DNA of 64,000 nucleotides from Candidatus Nitrosopelagicus sp. (GTDB lineage: Archaea > Thermoproteota > Nitrososphaeria > Nitrososphaerales > Nitrosopumilaceae), in assembly GCA_028345295.1 (NCBI GenBank), contig JAOMDA010000001.1:1-64000 (forward strand), in the 5' to 3' direction. Positions 1-8,703 of this stretch are shown here, piece after piece (position 1 is the stretch's first letter; each line of letters starts with the position of its first letter). The notes under the pieces are model-generated. The model was given only the letters and a program-made list of their open reading frames with translations, had not been told where the DNA came from and did not search any database. The translations under genes were made by a program, and so were the position numbers.

Positions 1-2
1 AA

Positions 3-137
3 ATTCCATTAAAAGATGAATATCAAGGTTGTAAATCATGGGTAGAAATAAATTCAGATATTAAATCTGGAAATTCAGTTTTGAGTAATTCAGTAATTGA
101 TTCAAAATTAAAGGAGTTTAAAGAAGTAGTGAATTGA
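3..137 (+). CDS. C-terminal fragment of a DUF1802-like protein (5' end outside window)
   Basis: An open frame enters from the left edge and ends at TGA 135-137, giving 44 residues. The stretch KDEYQGCKSWVEI resembles the conserved tail of DUF1802 proteins (Tyr, Gly-Cys, Ser-Trp-Val-Glu), recalled from memory. The stop overlaps the TTG start of the aldo/keto reductase, suggesting co-transcription. Family assignment is tentative; function unknown. Confidence 0.5.
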   Translation: MPLKDEYQGCKSWVEINSDIKSGNSVLSNSVIDSKLKEFKEVVN

Positions 138-1141
138 AGTATAAAAAATTAGGAAAAAGTGGAATTAAAGTTTCAGAGATTGGTTTTGGGGCGTGGACAA
201 TTGCACTTAATTGGTGGGGAAAAGAAATTGATGCTGATGAAGCAAAAAGAATGCTAAAGAAAGCATATGACTGTGGAATTAATTTTTTTGAGACTGGTGA
301 TATGTATGGTAAAGGTAAAAGTGAGAAACTAATAGGTGAGGCATTCAAAGGAATGAGAAATGAGGTTATAATTTCAACTAAATATGGTTATGATTTTGAA
401 AGTGCTGAACAGATAGGTCATAAAGAACTTCCACAAAAATTTAATGAAAAATTTACTCGAAATGCATTAGAAAAGAGTCTAGAGCGACTTCAAACAGATT
501 ATCTAGATATGTATGGATTACATAATCCAAAAATGTTTCATATACATGATGATTCAATTTTTAAAACACTAAATGATTTACAGAATGAAAGAAAAATTAA
601 AACTTACCAAATTGCATTAGGACCTGCAATTGGTTGGGAACAGGAAGGTCTTGATGCAATGAAAAGGAATAATGTGACGGCAGTTCAAACAGTGTACAAT
701 ATATTAGAACAAACTCCTGGAAATGAATTAATCGATGCTGGCTTGAAAAATGATGTTGGAATTCTAGTTAGAGTTCCTGATGCTTCAGGAATCTTAACAG
801 GTAAAGTAAATGCAGATACAAAAATTGATGAAAAAGATCATCGTTCTGTCAGAAAAGGAGAGTGGATTAAGGCATCATTACAAAAGGTAGAATCTCTAAG
901 ACCAATTGCAGAAAGAAATGGATTAAGTATAACAGAATTAGCTATAAAGTTTATTTTATCAAAGAATGGTATCTCGTCAGTATTTCCTACGGTAATTAGT
1001 GAGGAAGAAATTGAAAATTTTTCATCTATGTCTGATGGAAAATATCTTAATGATTCAGATATGAAGGAAATTGATAAATTATACAATAATTGGTGGGAAA
1101 ATAACCCATATGAGTTGAAGGCCACCATAGATACAACCTAA
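134..1141 (+). CDS. aldo/keto reductase
   Basis: A 335-residue NAD(P)H-dependent oxidoreductase of the aldo/keto reductase TIM-barrel family, in the usual length range. The N-terminus (KLGKSGIKVSEIGFGAW), the MYGKGKSE loop, Lys83 in the STKYGYD strand and the histidine in YGLHNP match the catalytic Tyr-Lys-His pattern. The position five residues before the catalytic Tyr58, normally Asp, is Glu53, which is unusual. TTG at 134 is chosen because it gives the standard family N-terminus and overlaps the upstream stop. Substrate cannot be told from sequence. Confidence 0.9.
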   Translation: MKYKKLGKSGIKVSEIGFGAWTIALNWWGKEIDADEAKRMLKKAYDCGINFFETGDMYGKGKSEKLIGEAFKGMRNEVIISTKYGYDFESAEQIGHKELPQKFNEKFTRNALEKSLERLQTDYLDMYGLHNPKMFHIHDDSIFKTLNDLQNERKIKTYQIALGPAIGWEQEGLDAMKRNNVTAVQTVYNILEQTPGNELIDAGLKNDVGILVRVPDASGILTGKVNADTKIDEKDHRSVRKGEWIKASLQKVESLRPIAERNGLSITELAIKFILSKNGISSVFPTVISEEEIENFSSMSDGKYLNDSDMKEIDKLYNNWWENNPYELKATIDTT

Positions 1142-1209
1142 TTTTTTATTCAAAAATTAAGAATCTTTTCTGATTAAGGTTTAATTGTAGATTAACATAA
1201 TCGAGAATA

Positions 1210-3351
1210 ATGAGGCTACTTTTTTTAGGTGTAGTATGTATGGTGCTATTAACAATTTCAGTTTACTTAATTTCAGATAATACCGCATATGGAGAAGAAC
1301 AAATAATCGCAAACAGTATTGGATTTGAAAACTCAACAATTTTAGAGTTAAAAAATAATAGAGGAAACAACACTGAGATTAATTCAGTAAGAATTTGGTT
1401 AAGTGAGGATAATTCATTTCAATCATTTAAAACAGAAAGAAGCTGGATGGGCAAAAATACTCCCCAGGGAGTAATAATTTTCACAACTCAAGATTCCTTA
1501 AAACCTGGGGAAGTGGTAAAATTTGGAATTAAAACCGAATTTGAAAATCCAATAATTAATTGGAAGGCACTAGATAATAATGACAATATTATAAAAACAG
1601 CACAAACACGTACAGATACAAATGTGGCAGTTTCAGAAAATATAGAAGTTAATCAACCACAATCTGTAGCTATAAAAGATAATTCAATGTTTAGATTAAT
1701 CCCAGATAAACTATCACCTGGTTCAGATTTTAGACTGGTTGGAACTAATTTTGTTCCAGGACAATCATTGAATTTTTACATTAATGAAAAAATTATAGAA
1801 TCTTTTTCATCAGATAAAGATGGAAATTTTCTTATAACAAGTTCGGTTCCATCTGAATTACCTTCTGAAAGAACACAATTTTTAATTTCTGATTCAGTTG
1901 GTGCTGAACAAGAAATTAGTATTAGATTAACAAATTCTGAAAACAGAATAATTTCACAGAGTGTTAATTTAGTATTTGATGAAATTCCAGTCACTACTAA
2001 ACGAGGTGAAACAATTACAATAAATGGAAGTGCAACACCAGAAACTACTGTAACAATTACAACAAACCAACGTGGTATAGGAATAATATCTATCGATACA
2101 ATAACAGCAGGTTTTGATGGACTTTGGTCACATGAAGTCTTTATTTCACCTGATGTTGAATTACAACCTGTAACGATAAAGGTTTCAGATGGAAAAAATA
2201 AGATTGAAAAAAATATTGAGGTTCTATCATCAAAATTAATAAGAATTGAGTCTGCGGAAAAACGCTATGAACAAGGAGACATTATAACATTCAGTGGAAA
2301 TGCTATTGCAAATAATGACTTGCTAGTTTATCTTGAAGATCCAAAGGGTTTGCAAGTATATTCAAATTTGATTAGTGTAGATACATCAGGAATTATTACT
2401 TTTGAGATTCAAACAGAATTAAGCCAAATGAAAGGAACGTATGTTCTACATGCTAATCAAGGCAAAGAAGAAGGTATCAGTGTAGTTGGAATTGGGGAAG
2501 ATCCAGTAGATGTTATTGTTGTTACTACTCCAAAACTAAATCATAATACTAGTGAAAATATTAACATTACAATCCAAGGTCAGCCAAATGCAACAATTTC
2601 AATTATAATTCTTGATGATGGATCAAAAGAAAAAATATCAGATACACTAAATCTAGGACCTGATGGATATTATACGTTTCAAGTTGAAAGTGGTGAATTG
2701 AATACTGGTTCTTATGTTGTAGAAATCAGACATGGAAAAGCTAGAGGAGACACTGTATTTTCAATTGGATTAACACAGGGTTCTGGAATAATAAATATGC
2801 AAACTACAAAAGATGAGTATAATCCTGGAGAACAAATCTTACTAATGGGAAATACTGGTGCTAACTCACTTCTTTCACTGAGTTTTGTCAATTCAGATGG
2901 TATTACTATGAAAAAAATCGATGTATTTTCTGATAAAAATGGTGGATTTAGAACTGATAAATTTAGAATACCTAATGATCCAGATATTGGTCAATGGTCA
3001 ATAAAGGCAAAAAGTGGTGGAAACACTGCAGAGTTTAGTTTTGCAGTTTCAAAAGTTTTAGAGGGTATAGCTGTATTTGTTGATAAAGATTCTAAAACTT
3101 ATTCATTATCAGAAATTCTTACCATATCAGGAGCTGGGGCAAATCCATCAACTGCGATTGACATAGAATTTTATGATATGAGCGGAGATTTAATATCTCA
3201 AAAATTAACAGTTTATGCAACAAAAAATGGTGAATATACTACCTCAGTTCCTCTGCCAAAGATGATTCCAAGTGATTTAGTTCCTGGTGAATTTACAATT
3301 AAGGTTACTGATCCTAAGACAACTTCCTCAATCACAATTACAGTAAACTAG
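1210..3351 (+). CDS. large secreted protein with repeated Ig-like/filamin-type domains
   Basis: A 713-residue exported protein. Residues 1-28 form a signal peptide (Arg, long hydrophobic core, then an AYGEE cleavage-like site). The rest is beta-rich and built from repeating segments of about 90-110 residues with a recurring pattern of Tyr, two or three residues, Gly-Glu, Ile, then Gly-Asn/Ala (for example near residues 355, 535 and 635), typical of bacterial/archaeal Ig-like adhesion or S-layer-associated domains. No C-terminal membrane anchor is visible, so it is probably released or held by protein contacts. It stands alone between the reductase and apt. Function unknown beyond cell-surface location. 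Confidence 0.75.
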   Translation: MRLLFLGVVCMVLLTISVYLISDNTAYGEEQIIANSIGFENSTILELKNNRGNNTEINSVRIWLSEDNSFQSFKTERSWMGKNTPQGVIIFTTQDSLKPGEVVKFGIKTEFENPIINWKALDNNDNIIKTAQTRTDTNVAVSENIEVNQPQSVAIKDNSMFRLIPDKLSPGSDFRLVGTNFVPGQSLNFYINEKIIESFSSDKDGNFLITSSVPSELPSERTQFLISDSVGAEQEISIRLTNSENRIISQSVNLVFDEIPVTTKRGETITINGSATPETTVTITTNQRGIGIISIDTITAGFDGLWSHEVFISPDVELQPVTIKVSDGKNKIEKNIEVLSSKLIRIESAEKRYEQGDIITFSGNAIANNDLLVYLEDPKGLQVYSNLISVDTSGIITFEIQTELSQMKGTYVLHANQGKEEGISVVGIGEDPVDVIVVTTPKLNHNTSENINITIQGQPNATISIIILDDGSKEKISDTLNLGPDGYYTFQVESGELNTGSYVVEIRHGKARGDTVFSIGLTQGSGIINMQTTKDEYNPGEQILLMGNTGANSLLSLSFVNSDGITMKKIDVFSDKNGGFRTDKFRIPNDPDIGQWSIKAKSGGNTAEFSFAVSKVLEGIAVFVDKDSKTYSLSEILTISGAGANPSTAIDIEFYDMSGDLISQKLTVYATKNGEYTTSVPLPKMIPSDLVPGEFTIKVTDPKTTSSITITVN

Positions 3352-3401
3352 CATCATCGTGTCATCTAACGGTTTTTATTTCTGATTTTTTTTGTATTTT
3401 T

Positions 3402-3914
3402 ATGAATCTAAAAGATAAGATTGCTGAATATCCAAACTTTCCTAAAAAGGGAATTCTTTTTAGAGATTTTAGCCCAATACTGAAGGATCCATCAGCACTA
3501 TCCTTTGTGATTGATGAATTCGCAAAAAAATTCCATCCTAACGATGTAGATGTTTTTGCCGGAATTGAATCTAGAGGTTTCATTTTGGCATGTGTATTAG
3601 CTCAAAAATACAATAAAGGTATGGTTTTACTTAGAAAAGCTGGAAAACTGCCTGGTAAAACTGTCAAAGTATCATATTCAATAGAATATGGTAAGGCACA
3701 GATGGAAATTCAGAAAACTGCATTAAAGAAAAATGAACGTGTTTTAATCTGTGATGACTTATTGGCTACGGGTGGAACTGCTAAAGCAGCGGCAAAACTA
3801 GTTGAAAAACTGGAAGCAAAAGTTATTGGCTTTGCATTCATAATTGAATTAACTGAATTAAAAGGAATTGAAAAAATTAAAGAATATAGAACCGAGTCAT
3901 TGGTGGAATATTGA
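3402..3914 (+). CDS. apt: adenine phosphoribosyltransferase
   Basis: 170 residues. Converts adenine and PRPP to AMP and pyrophosphate in the cytoplasm. The PRPP-binding signature lies at residues 114-128 ([15 protein letters not shown]), with the ESRGF loop at 56-60; both are diagnostic of the APRT branch. TGA overlaps the ATG of the MTA phosphorylase gene by one base. The pairing makes sense because that enzyme releases adenine, which this one salvages. Confidence 0.95.
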   Translation: MNLKDKIAEYPNFPKKGILFRDFSPILKDPSALSFVIDEFAKKFHPNDVDVFAGIESRGFILACVLAQKYNKGMVLLRKAGKLPGKTVKVSYSIEYGKAQMEIQKTALKKNERVLICDDLLATGGTAKAAAKLVEKLEAKVIGFAFIIELTELKGIEKIKEYRTESLVEY

Positions 3915-4705
3915 TGGAAGAAACTGCTGAAATAGGAATTTTTGGTGGAACAGGAATTTATGATTCAGGTTTGTTAAAAGATAGTAAAGAAATTACAATT
4001 GAAACACCTTTTGGTAAAACATCTGATTCTATAACTATTGGCGAATTTAATGGAAGAAAAGTTGCATTCATGCCAAGACATGGAAAAAAACACACTATAC
4101 CACCACATTTGATTAACTACAAAGCAAATATCTGGGCATTCAAGGAACTTGGTGTAAAAAGAATCATAGCACCATCTGCAGTAGGAAGTTTAAAAGAAGA
4201 ACTTGAACCAGGACATTTCGCTTTACCATCTCAATTTATTGATTTTACAAAATCAAGAAAAGGCACATTCTCAGAAGATGGAAGGGTTATTCACATATCA
4301 GTAGCAGATCCATTTTGTCCTGAACTACAAAATATCATACTAGATGTAGTAAAAGAACAAGATGTAAAAATACACAAAGATTGTACATATGTCTGCATTG
4401 AAGGACCACGTTTTTCAACTAAGGCTGAATCAAGATTTTTTAGAACCACAGGAGCTGATATTATTGGAATGACATTAGTACCAGAGTGTCAGCTTGCAAG
4501 AGAAGCACAGATTTGTTATGCTTCAATCTCAACTGTCACAGACTATGATGTATGGGCAGAAAAGCCAGTTACTGCAAAAGAAGTAATGGAAACATTATCA
4601 AAAAATGTTAAGGTAGCAAAAACATTACTTACAGTATTAATTGATAAAATTCCAGAAACAAAATCATGCTCATGTGAAAAGGCATTAGAAGAAGCTGAAT
4701 TCTAA
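3914..4705 (+). CDS. mtnP: S-methyl-5'-thioadenosine phosphorylase (PNP/MTAP family)
   Basis: About 263 residues. Phosphorolysis of methylthioadenosine to adenine and methylthioribose-1-phosphate. Visible motifs are the N-terminal GGTGIYDSG phosphate loop, MPRHGKKH, the [14 protein letters not shown] segment, and TDYDVW near the C-terminus, where the Asp marks adenine-type specificity. The C-terminal tail carries a CSC motif. ATG 3914 overlaps the apt stop (TGATG); the TTG at 3911 is a weaker alternative. Forms a two-gene purine-salvage operon with apt. Confidence 0.93.
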   Translation: MEETAEIGIFGGTGIYDSGLLKDSKEITIETPFGKTSDSITIGEFNGRKVAFMPRHGKKHTIPPHLINYKANIWAFKELGVKRIIAPSAVGSLKEELEPGHFALPSQFIDFTKSRKGTFSEDGRVIHISVADPFCPELQNIILDVVKEQDVKIHKDCTYVCIEGPRFSTKAESRFFRTTGADIIGMTLVPECQLAREAQICYASISTVTDYDVWAEKPVTAKEVMETLSKNVKVAKTLLTVLIDKIPETKSCSCEKALEEAEF

Positions 4706-4986
4706 TCGTCTATAAAAGATTCTTTTGTTAATCCCTCTGGCAGATTTAGGTTTCCTTGTATAAGATTTCGTTGAAGTTCAGCAATGACTTCATCAATATC
4801 AAATCCTAATTCCTTAATCTTACTCTCAACATCATCAGTTAGTTTTACACCTATGTTCTGACCACCTATTCTACCAAATGCTATAGCAGTAAATGGAAAT
4901 GAATTTTCATTAATCTGAAAATCACCTGTGATTTTTGCAGCCATTTGTGTGCCGTCGACTTCTTTGATATTTACTATAATTTCCAA
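4702..4986 (-). CDS. small conserved archaeal protein of unknown function
   Basis: 94 residues, acidic, no membrane segment. A beta-rich N-terminal half (residues 1-45) is followed by a helical half (50-85). No family recognised. It converges with mtnP, overlapping by four bases, and lies seven bases downstream of the zinc-ribbon protein gene, so it is probably the last gene of the 4.7-6.1 kb minus-strand run. Confidence 0.7.
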   Translation of the reverse strand: MEIIVNIKEVDGTQMAAKITGDFQINENSFPFTAIAFGRIGGQNIGVKLTDDVESKIKELGFDIDEVIAELQRNLIQGNLNLPEGLTKESFIDD

Positions 4987-4992
4987 TTAAAC

Positions 4993-5448
4993 TCAGATTT
5001 CAACTGCTTTGTGTATATGATCTAGAACAAGAAAACTTGTATGAAAGTCATCAACTATAGTATAATTGTCAATTTTTAAATCAATAACTTGTTCGTCAGC
5101 AGTCTCAAATTTCAAAATTCCAGTTTCCTTTAGTTTAACTAATTTCCATTTGTCTTTTCCTTTTTGTAATTTGCTAACAATAACTCCCCATTTCTCATCA
5201 TCCTCAATTCTTGGCATTCCAACTATGTCAGTAATTGATTCAATTCCTAATTGTTTTTCTTCACAAAATGATTTCTTACATGATGCACATCTCCAAACAT
5301 CAACAGAACCAATTGTTCTTTCTTCTACATTGATGTTTACAGGAGCAAGATATGTTATCTGGGGATTATCACAGCATTTGTATATTGCAGGTGTTGGTAT
5401 TTTTGCTTCAGTAGAATCATTAGAAGGACTTTCACTCATAAATTTCAC
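4993..5448 (-). CDS. zinc-ribbon protein, function unknown
   Basis: 151 residues from GTG at 5448 (ATG at 5439 is an alternative start). A CC pair near residue 25 and CASCKKSFC near 55 supply likely zinc ligands in the N-terminal third; the rest is mixed alpha/beta. The GTG start overlaps the TGA of the helix-turn-helix gene upstream, indicating one transcript. No specific function can be assigned. Confidence 0.65.
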   Translation of the reverse strand: MKFMSESPSNDSTEAKIPTPAIYKCCDNPQITYLAPVNINVEERTIGSVDVWRCASCKKSFCEEKQLGIESITDIVGMPRIEDDEKWGVIVSKLQKGKDKWKLVKLKETGILKFETADEQVIDLKIDNYTIVDDFHTSFLVLDHIHKAVEI

Positions 5449-5819
5449 TTTCTATTGTTATATTTAGTCCTTGCATCATCATATGGTTTTTCTAAAACTA
5501 CGCCAATATTATCCACTTTTAGATTTTTTTTAAATTCAATCTGTTCACGTTCACACATTTTTCTATACATGTTAACTGCAGTAAATCTTGGGTGCATTGC
5601 TTCAAATTCATTTTCTGGCATATCAATAAAACCACCTAATTTCATCAATTTTTTTGAATTATCTAATGCTTCATCCGTACTTATTTCAAGTTGTTTGGCA
5701 ATATTTTCTGCATTCATCTTTCCATGTACTACAACTAAAAGAAATATTCTTGCCTGAACTGGTAATAGTTTAATTTCAGAAATTAACAAGTTTTCAATCT
5801 GGGAAAAATCAACATTCAT
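5445..5819 (-). CDS. winged-helix transcriptional regulator-like protein
   Basis: 124 residues. Residues 10-75 look like a winged helix: a hydrophobic helix, then MNAENIAKQLEISTDEALDNSKKLMKLGGFI, a recognition-helix pattern as in TrmB/MarR-like archaeal regulators. The C-terminal 50 residues are polar and may help oligomerise. It sits between a two-helix membrane protein and the zinc-ribbon protein, in the same direction with tight spacing. DNA target unknown. Confidence 0.65.
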   Translation of the reverse strand: MNVDFSQIENLLISEIKLLPVQARIFLLVVVHGKMNAENIAKQLEISTDEALDNSKKLMKLGGFIDMPENEFEAMHPRFTAVNMYRKMCEREQIEFKKNLKVDNIGVVLEKPYDDARTKYNNRK

Positions 5820-5825
5820 TTTTAT

Positions 5826-6074
5826 CTAGTTTAATTCAGTTCCATTATCTTGTTTTTTAACAAGTAGTTTTCTCACTATCTTAAAGGAAAATCCTATTGC
5901 AACAAAATTAACAATCAATCCCGTGACAGCACCATAAAGGAGATTATCAGAAAGTTGCCAAACACCAAAGAATGATGCCAAAGTAGGAATTGTAATTATA
6001 ATAGCCACGAATGAGCCTTTTGAAATAATTTCAGTGTTAGATAATTTTTTGGATTTTTCGTTACCAACCATCAC
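5826..6074 (-). CDS. small membrane protein, two transmembrane helices
   Basis: 82 residues. Hydrophobic segments at about 22-42 and 46-65 predict a helical hairpin in the membrane, with charged ends. Starts with two consecutive methionine codons (6074 or 6071). Six bases separate it from the regulator gene downstream. No family recognised. Confidence 0.6.
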   Translation of the reverse strand: MMVGNEKSKKLSNTEIISKGSFVAIIITIPTLASFFGVWQLSDNLLYGAVTGLIVNFVAIGFSFKIVRKLLVKKQDNGTELN

Positions 6075-6114
6075 GAATTAATTGTATATTGGTAATAAAA
6101 ATCAAATATTCAGA

Positions 6115-6588
6115 TCACATTCGTCTAAATTCTCTAATGCCTTTTTCTGTGATTTTTAATTGGATTGATTTTCCAAAAGGACCACTTTTTTCTACTGGTT
6201 TCATGCAACCTCTTCTCTCAAGTTCTTGTAAGATTCTGTCCAGATTATTCACAGACAGATTTCCTCTTTTTTGCAATTCTTCAAATTTTGAAATGTTTGT
6301 CATCAACATACCAAGTACGATTTTTTCTTTAGACCAATTCTTTGTTGAAAATTCCTCCCTGCTGGGTGATTCTGTAAAGTTATCAGAAGGTGATTCTCTA
6401 AAGTTATCAGAAGGTGATTCTCTAAAGTTATCAGAAGGTGATTCTTTGAAGAAATTTCCACGGGGAGTCTCAGGACGAGTAGCGAGATTTGGTTTTAAAC
6501 CAGCACGTCTCAAAATTCTAGGAAGTACTCTGGCTAACGGAATGATCAAAAATATGAGTAAATAAATCCACGAATAATTTGGTTCCAT
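6115..6588 (-). CDS. membrane-anchored winged-helix protein with an octapeptide-repeat linker
   Basis: 157 residues. Residues 8-23 form one transmembrane helix. A linker (about 45-75) holds tandem copies of an octapeptide ESPSDNFR/T. A C-terminal helix-turn-helix-like domain (about 85-157; LDRILQELERRGCMKP, then a wing ending ITEKGIREF) resembles archaeal winged-helix regulators. The design suggests a membrane-tethered DNA-binding or RNA-binding protein. The repeat is described separately. Confidence 0.6.
   Translation of the reverse strand: MEPNYSWIYLLIFLIIPLARVLPRILRRAGLKPNLATRPETPRGNFFKESPSDNFRESPSDNFRESPSDNFTESPSREEFSTKNWSKEKIVLGMLMTNISKFEELQKRGNLSVNNLDRILQELERRGCMKPVEKSGPFGKSIQLKITEKGIREFRRM
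6365..6440 (-). repeat. 24-bp in-frame tandem repeat
   Basis: Three full 24-base units start at 6365, 6389 and 6413, with part of a fourth at 6437. Units two and three are identical and unit one differs at a single base. They encode ESPSDNFR-type octapeptides in the linker between the membrane helix and the winged helix of the surrounding gene. The near identity points to recent slippage or unequal crossover. Confidence 0.95.
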
Positions 6589-6673
6589 ACTATACCATAT
6601 TTAATCAAAAGTAATAATGTATGTGTTAGATTCTATAAATATTCTAAAACAACATACTGGAAACTTCGCATAC

Positions 6674-6681
6674 TATATTTA
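6674..6681 (+). promoter_or_regulatory. TATA element of the prohibitin-like gene
   Basis: TATATTTA centred about 27 bases before the TTG start at 6704, the spacing expected for an archaeal TATA box and a leaderless message. Inferred from position only. Confidence 0.5.
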
Positions 6682-6703
6682 GAGTAAAACCACATCTAAT
6701 GCA

Positions 6704-7567
6704 TTGTCTAAATATCAAAGTCGACCAGTCAAGATCAATTTCGGTGCAGCTAAATTAGTAGTCATTGGAATTATTGTTTTAATCATAATTGGCGTTATGG
6801 TCGGTTCTGCAATATCAATTGTTGATGCAGGATTTAGAGGAGTTTTACTTCACTGGAACGCTGTAGATTTGGTTTCACCCCCACTAGAAGAAGGACTGCA
6901 TTTTATTGTTCCATTCCAAGATTCAGTTATTCCACTTGAAGTTCGTACCTTAAAGTATACAAAATCTACAACATCGGCATCACAAGACCTTCAGACAGTA
7001 TCAACTGAAATTACAGTAAACTATCATCCAGAGCCAAACTCTGTTAACTATCTATACAAAGAAGTTGGTTTGGACTATGAGAACCGTATCATTCAACCAA
7101 CAGTGGAAGAGGTTGTAAAACAGGTAACTGCCAATTATAACGCTGAGGAATTAATTACAAAAAGACCTCAAGTAAAAGCAGACATTGAAGCAGAAATTAG
7201 TAGCCGTCTTGCTGATTTCAACATTACAACTGAAATTGTATCAATTACAGATTTCCAGTTCTCAATATTGTTTGCACAAGCAATTGAAGCTAAAGTAGAA
7301 GCAGAACAACGTGCACTACAAGCAGAAAATGATTTGAAGAGAATTGAGGTCGAAGCAAGACAGTTTGAGGCACAAGCAATAGGTATTGCACAAGCAAACA
7401 TTGCAGAAGCAGCTGGTGAAGCAGAAGCAATTAACATTATCAACCAAGCACTTGCAAACAATCCATTCTATCTAGAATGGCTTAAGACACAACAATGGGA
7501 TGGAGTACTACCACTAGTTGTTGGTGAAGGTGGAACACCATTTATACAAATTCCAACAAAACCTTAG
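6704..7567 (+). CDS. prohibitin/SPFH (band 7) membrane protein
   Basis: 287 residues. A transmembrane helix at about 18-40 is followed by an SPFH domain (about 42-215) with prohibitin-like features (FRGVLLHWNAV, EGLHFIVPF, and the paired VEAEQRALQAENDLKR coiled coil at about 205-250). Such proteins form ring oligomers in membranes and modulate membrane proteases or microdomains. TTG 6704 is the only reasonable start. The 3' end overlaps the convergent small membrane protein gene by four bases. Confidence 0.9.
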   Translation: MSKYQSRPVKINFGAAKLVVIGIIVLIIIGVMVGSAISIVDAGFRGVLLHWNAVDLVSPPLEEGLHFIVPFQDSVIPLEVRTLKYTKSTTSASQDLQTVSTEITVNYHPEPNSVNYLYKEVGLDYENRIIQPTVEEVVKQVTANYNAEELITKRPQVKADIEAEISSRLADFNITTEIVSITDFQFSILFAQAIEAKVEAEQRALQAENDLKRIEVEARQFEAQAIGIAQANIAEAAGEAEAINIINQALANNPFYLEWLKTQQWDGVLPLVVGEGGTPFIQIPTKP

Positions 7568-7857
7568 TTCTTTGGCTTATCTCTCAAGTTATCGTACATT
7601 GATAAGAATTGATCAGGTTCGTTTCTACGATAATGTTTTGCTAAGCGATTAATTTCTGCATCAGATAATTTTTCGCCTTTATTTTCGTTAAACTCTTTGA
7701 TTATCTCAAATTGTGTCTTTTTGATGTTGTATCTTTTCAATGTATTATTGACTGTATTATTTGCCAAGATGTCAAAAATCACATATCTATACACCAGATA
7801 ACCAGATACACCTAAGATTGCGACTATTCCAATTGGAATTATCCAAGCATATACCAT
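7564..7857 (-). CDS. single-pass membrane protein, function unknown
   Basis: 97 residues. A hydrophobic helix at 4-26 is followed by a soluble charged helical region rich in Asn, Lys and Glu. Convergent with the prohibitin-like gene (four-base overlap), as seen for other small accessory membrane proteins in this window. No recognised domain. Confidence 0.6.
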   Translation of the reverse strand: MVYAWIIPIGIVAILGVSGYLVYRYVIFDILANNTVNNTLKRYNIKKTQFEIIKEFNENKGEKLSDAEINRLAKHYRRNEPDQFLSMYDNLRDKPKN

Positions 7858-7971
7858 ATAGATAGTTGATCAGAAGAGTATTTCATTGTTATCTGTTTTT
7901 ATTAAGATTTTATGAATAATTTCCATTAAACATCAAAACCATATAATAACTCGATATTATCATAATAATTT

Positions 7972-8121
7972 ATGGATGATTCATTAACTACGTATGATAA
8001 ATTAAATGAAGATATTCAATTTACTGAAGATGAAACAAGAGAACTTTTGAATCTAAGTGAAAAAGAAATATTGGTTTTGATTCTTTCTGAATTAAAAAAA
8101 ATAACTGCAGATAAAAACTAG
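7972..8121 (+). CDS. short acidic ORF (49 aa)
   Basis: ATG 7972 to TAG 8121. The product is acidic and predicted helical (ETRELLNLSEKEILVLILSE). Coding potential is supported by its codon pattern and by filling an otherwise empty gap between two genes. No family known, and expression is not shown. Confidence 0.4.
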   Translation: MDDSLTTYDKLNEDIQFTEDETRELLNLSEKEILVLILSELKKITADKN

Positions 8122-8207
8122 AAAAATAGAATCTATATCATGTCATACCTTTTTTGAGCAAATAGAACCTGTTATTCTTGCTATTCTTAGGCGTAAATCA
8201 AATATGC

Positions 8208-8215
8208 TTTATATT
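8208..8215 (+). promoter_or_regulatory. TATA element of the Hsp20-like gene
   Basis: TTTATATT lies about 28 bases before the TTG at 8239. This spacing favours 8239 over the longer TTG reading at 8215, which would begin inside the promoter. Confidence 0.5.
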
Positions 8216-8238
8216 TGGTAGATGCTTGTTTTGTCATA

Positions 8239-8703
8239 TTGAGTAAATATAACGCTCCAACAATTTCAGATGGAAAGTCACTAAATTATGTTATTCCAAT
8301 AGCATTATTGATATTTTTTGGTCTAATATACGCCATGACTCTTAGAGGTGATAATGCATTTGTTAGTTTTATCTTAATTGGAATTGCTTTAGTAACTATT
8401 GTTTACTGGACTGGAGTTATCAAAAAAATGGTAGTAACAAACAAGCCAAAATTCAAAGCAAGAGCAACTGAATCAAAGGATTGGGTTTATGATCTAATTA
8501 AAGGAGATCAGGAAACTGTTTTTGTTGCTGAAGTTCCAGGACCTGAAGATAAAATTATGGTAAGATTGATTGATAGAGTTCTTTACATAAGAGGTTCACA
8601 AGGATTTTCAAAGGAAGTTCCAATAGAAGGATCAAATGAAATGCAGATTTCAGATTTCAAATATAGAAATGGTGTCTTAACACTTAGAATAAAAAGTCTA
8701 TAG
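8239..8703 (+). CDS. membrane-anchored Hsp20/alpha-crystallin-like protein
   Basis: 154 residues from the chosen TTG. Two hydrophobic helices (about 17-36 and 43-60) precede a soluble C-terminal domain (about 85-154) that follows the Hsp20 strand pattern: AEVPG, I-x-V-x-L, L-x-I-x-G, F-x-KE-x-P, then YRNGVLTLRI. The GVL-x-L-x-I ending is typical of small heat-shock proteins. Inferred role: chaperoning at the membrane surface. The homology call rests on pattern only, so moderate confidence. Convergent with top6A, overlapping by six bases. Confidence 0.6.
   Translation: MSKYNAPTISDGKSLNYVIPIALLIFFGLIYAMTLRGDNAFVSFILIGIALVTIVYWTGVIKKMVVTNKPKFKARATESKDWVYDLIKGDQETVFVAEVPGPEDKIMVRLIDRVLYIRGSQGFSKEVPIEGSNEMQISDFKYRNGVLTLRIKSL

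Noticed and set aside
8215-8238. Upstream TTG start for the Hsp20-like gene
   Set aside because: It overlaps the TATA element; the TTG at 8239 has the right spacing.
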